Source: Ampullimonas aquatilis | Lineage (GTDB): Bacteria; Pseudomonadota; Gammaproteobacteria; Burkholderiales; Burkholderiaceae_D | Direction of reading: 5' to 3' | Assembly (NCBI RefSeq): GCF_049675895.1 | Contig: NZ_CP183834.1 | Coordinates: forward strand, 434,001-498,000 | Length of the DNA stretch: 64,000 nt | In this document: positions 62,538 to 64,000 of the stretch, one piece after another | Numbering within the stretch: the stretch's first letter is position 1 | Layout of the letters: each line of letters opens with the position of its first letter | The notes under the pieces: model-generated | Databases searched by the model: none | The model's input: only the letters and a program-made list of their open reading frames with translations | Told to the model about the DNA's origin: nothing | Translations under genes and position numbers: made by a program

Positions 62538-63547
62538 AGTCAGTGGCAGGGCAGTTCACGCAGCTTGAGTCAACGCTGTTAACAGAAGCTGCTCAACAAC
62601 TGACGCAGGGTGAGCTGGTTGCCTTTCCAACCGAAACGGTTTACGGCTTGGGGGCAGATGCGGAAAATCCTCAGGCAGTTGCAAAGATTTATGCCGCCAA
62701 AGGTCGTCCCCAGGATCATCCAGTCATTGTTCATCTGGCGCAAGGTGCTTCGCTGACTCATTGGGCAACGGATATACCTCAAACAGCGTATGTATTGATT
62801 GAGGCCTATTGGCCCGGTCCTTTGACTTTGATCTTGAAACGCAATCCAGCCATTCCAGATGCGGTGTCAAAAGGTGCAAATACCATTGGTTTGCGCTGTC
62901 CGGCGCATCCCATGGCGCAGGCTTTGCTGAGTCAATTCCGGCATGGTCAGGGTGGCGTGGCGGCCCCTTCTGCGAATCGTTTTGGCCGGATCAGCCCTAC
63001 AACTGCCGGGCATGTGCGTGATGAGTTTGGTGATGATCTGATGATTCTGGATGGTGGTGCCTGTGAAGTCGGAATCGAATCCACCATTGTTGATCTGACC
63101 AACATGCCTCCGGTATTGCTGAGGCCAGGTCAAATTTCCAAAGCAGATTTGGAAAGCAAGCTTGGTATCCACATTTTGAGCAAGGCCGAAGTCGAGGCTA
63201 AGGGCGAACAGGCGCAGGCTCACTCAGGTGGTCTGGCTGCGCACTATGCGCCGCGTACTTCGATGGCAGTGCTTGATGCAGCAAGTCTTGCCAATGAGGC
63301 TGCGCAATTGATTGGACAGGGCAAGCGCGTTGGGGTGCTGGTACGGAATGCCATCAATTCTAATGTTGGACAGCAGATTGTTTTGTCTGATGATCCGGCA
63401 CATTATGCACATGATTTTTATGCGGCACTGCGCACGCTCGACAGGCTGCAATTCGATATGATCCTGGTGCAGGCGTTGCCCGATAATGAAGCCTGGCAGG
63501 GCGTGGCCGACCGCTTGGGCAGAGCTGCGGTGGGTGCTGGCAAGTAA
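62534..63547 (+). CDS. L-threonylcarbamoyladenylate synthase, Sua5 type
   Basis: 337 residues. It makes the TC-AMP intermediate for tRNA t6A modification. YrdC domain at about 15-200 (GELVAFPTETVYGLGADA; KGRPQDHPVIVHL; SANRFGRISPTTAGHV). The C-terminal Sua5 domain (about 220-335) distinguishes it from short TsaC. The ATGA overlap with purK couples translation. Cellular partners TsaB/D/E are outside the window. Confidence 0.93.
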   Translation: MKSVAGQFTQLESTLLTEAAQQLTQGELVAFPTETVYGLGADAENPQAVAKIYAAKGRPQDHPVIVHLAQGASLTHWATDIPQTAYVLIEAYWPGPLTLILKRNPAIPDAVSKGANTIGLRCPAHPMAQALLSQFRHGQGGVAAPSANRFGRISPTTAGHVRDEFGDDLMILDGGACEVGIESTIVDLTNMPPVLLRPGQISKADLESKLGIHILSKAEVEAKGEQAQAHSGGLAAHYAPRTSMAVLDAASLANEAAQLIGQGKRVGVLVRNAINSNVGQQIVLSDDPAHYAHDFYAALRTLDRLQFDMILVQALPDNEAWQGVADRLGRAAVGAGK

Positions 63548-63802
63548 TCAGCGATAAATCAGTTTCATGACCAAAATACTGCTGGCTAGCAATAAGGTCA
63601 GCGCATTAGCCACAATCACTGGCCATGCCGTCACTTGAATGCCGTAATACAGCCACAGTGTCACGCCCGTGACGAAGACACTGTACATACCTAGTGAAAT
63701 GCCCGTGGCTGATTTGGTTTTGAAGGTCAGCCATACTTGTGGCACAAACGCGGCAGTTGTGCAAAAGGCGGCCAGATAACCAATATGATCTGCGGTGATC
63801 AT
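63548..63802 (-). CDS. SemiSWEET-family PQ-loop transporter
   Basis: 84 residues, three helices, the usual SemiSWEET length. The PQ motif appears in FVPQVWLTFKTKSATGIS (about residues 20-37), and Asn/Tyr in the third helix (IVANALTLLLASS). Such proteins dimerise to move sugars across the inner membrane. It nearly overlaps the stop of the PBP4-like gene upstream on the same strand. Confidence 0.9.
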   Translation of the reverse strand: MITADHIGYLAAFCTTAAFVPQVWLTFKTKSATGISLGMYSVFVTGVTLWLYYGIQVTAWPVIVANALTLLLASSILVMKLIYR

Positions 63803-63805
63803 TTT

Positions 63806-64000
63806 TTAACGAGCCAAATCGTTATAGGTCCAATGCAGCAGGGCATCCAGAGCAGGTCGTGCAGCATAGGCATTGTCATGATTGATGAAGCCAACGACAG
63901 CGTAGCGCTTGCCTGACTCGGCCAGGACATAGCCAGCCACGGCACTGACATCACGCAATGAACCTGTCTTGATATGTGCTTGACCGGCAACGCTGTCGTT
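63806..64000 (-). CDS. dacB: D-alanyl-D-alanine carboxypeptidase/endopeptidase, PBP4/DacB-like (partial, C-terminal end)
   Basis: Only the last 64 residues and the stop are inside; the 5' part lies beyond the right edge. The KTG box in HIKTGSLRDVSAVAGYVL, followed by GKRYAVVGFINHDNA, is the C-terminal signature of the PBP4 (S13) family, which trims peptidoglycan stem peptides in the periplasm. The SemiSWEET gene starts 4 bp after its stop codon (minus strand). Confidence 0.9.
   Translation of the reverse strand, partial: NDSVAGQAHIKTGSLRDVSAVAGYVLAESGKRYAVVGFINHDNAYAARPALDALLHWTYNDLAR

Noticed and set aside
1..64000. CRISPR arrays, tRNA or rRNA genes, complete insertion sequences
   Set aside because: None seen by eye on either strand; the repeats present are palindromic or dispersed, not arrays with spacers.

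Overview
The window is 64 kb of a bacterial chromosome with moderate GC and dense genes. It is almost certainly a betaproteobacterium of the order Burkholderiales, perhaps Oxalobacteraceae-like. This rests on gene order (hslV-hslU; dksA beside COG0523 GTPases; dapF-DUF484-xerC; lpxL-metK; ahcY behind an SAH riboswitch and close to metF; pgk-pyk-fba-purC-purE-purK-Sua5), on a zinc-finger-less DksA, and on exosortase-A type PrsK/PrsR regulators. The taxonomic placement is inference. I found no rRNA, tRNA, CRISPR array, prophage or complete insertion sequence.

Layout. 1-10.3 kb: hslV/hslU protease (hslU cut by the left edge), a tandem-STAS protein, a TonB-dependent metal receptor with a small partner, an AsmA protein, and an OmpR/EnvZ-type two-component pair. 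10.6-17.2 kb: the accessory part, with a Gly-rich secreted protein, a membrane di-iron hydroxylase, an EF-hand protein, and a LysR-controlled cluster (CmcJ-like oxidoreductase, DsbA-fold isomerase, AhpD-like protein, convergent cupin). 17.5-22.9 kb: three CobW-related genes (one without a P-loop), dksA and rlmI. 23.1-29.6 kb: metallopeptidase, OsmC, xerC, DUF484, dapF, a small secreted protein and a TSUP permease. 29.6-34.8 kb: an LPS operon on the minus strand (lpxL, waaL, GT9, GT8, second acyltransferase). 35.1-40.5 kb: methyl-cycle genes metK, ahcY and metF, interleaved with lpxO and a holin-like protein. 40.6-50.5 kb: a PAS-GGDEF-EAL protein, three exosortase-A associated genes (ACP, acyl-CoA ligase, PLP decarboxylase) and prsK-prsR. 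50.6-55.6 kb: yqaA, ilvA, queuosine precursor transporter, histidine phosphatase, ilvE. 56-64 kb: lower glycolysis (pgk, pyk, fba), purine genes purC-purE-purK, a Sua5-type t6A enzyme, SemiSWEET, and the 3' end of a PBP4-like gene.

Working together: metK makes SAM, ahcY removes SAH under an SAH-sensing riboswitch, and metF supplies methyl groups. The LPS operon with lpxO tailors lipid A and outer core. The metal receptor, the COG0523 GTPases and a DksA that needs no zinc suggest adaptation to limiting metal.

The most unusual signal is a family of six dispersed, intergenic elements of about 82 bp (near 6.0, 15.9, 20.4, 39.1, 50.6 and 54.6 kb). They have TACT/AGTA ends, and a central GTGC core lies exactly 43 nt from one end in five of the six. 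They look like a MITE or an exapted regulatory or terminator element. Two unrelated long palindromic repeats (17.3 and 53.0 kb) are also present.
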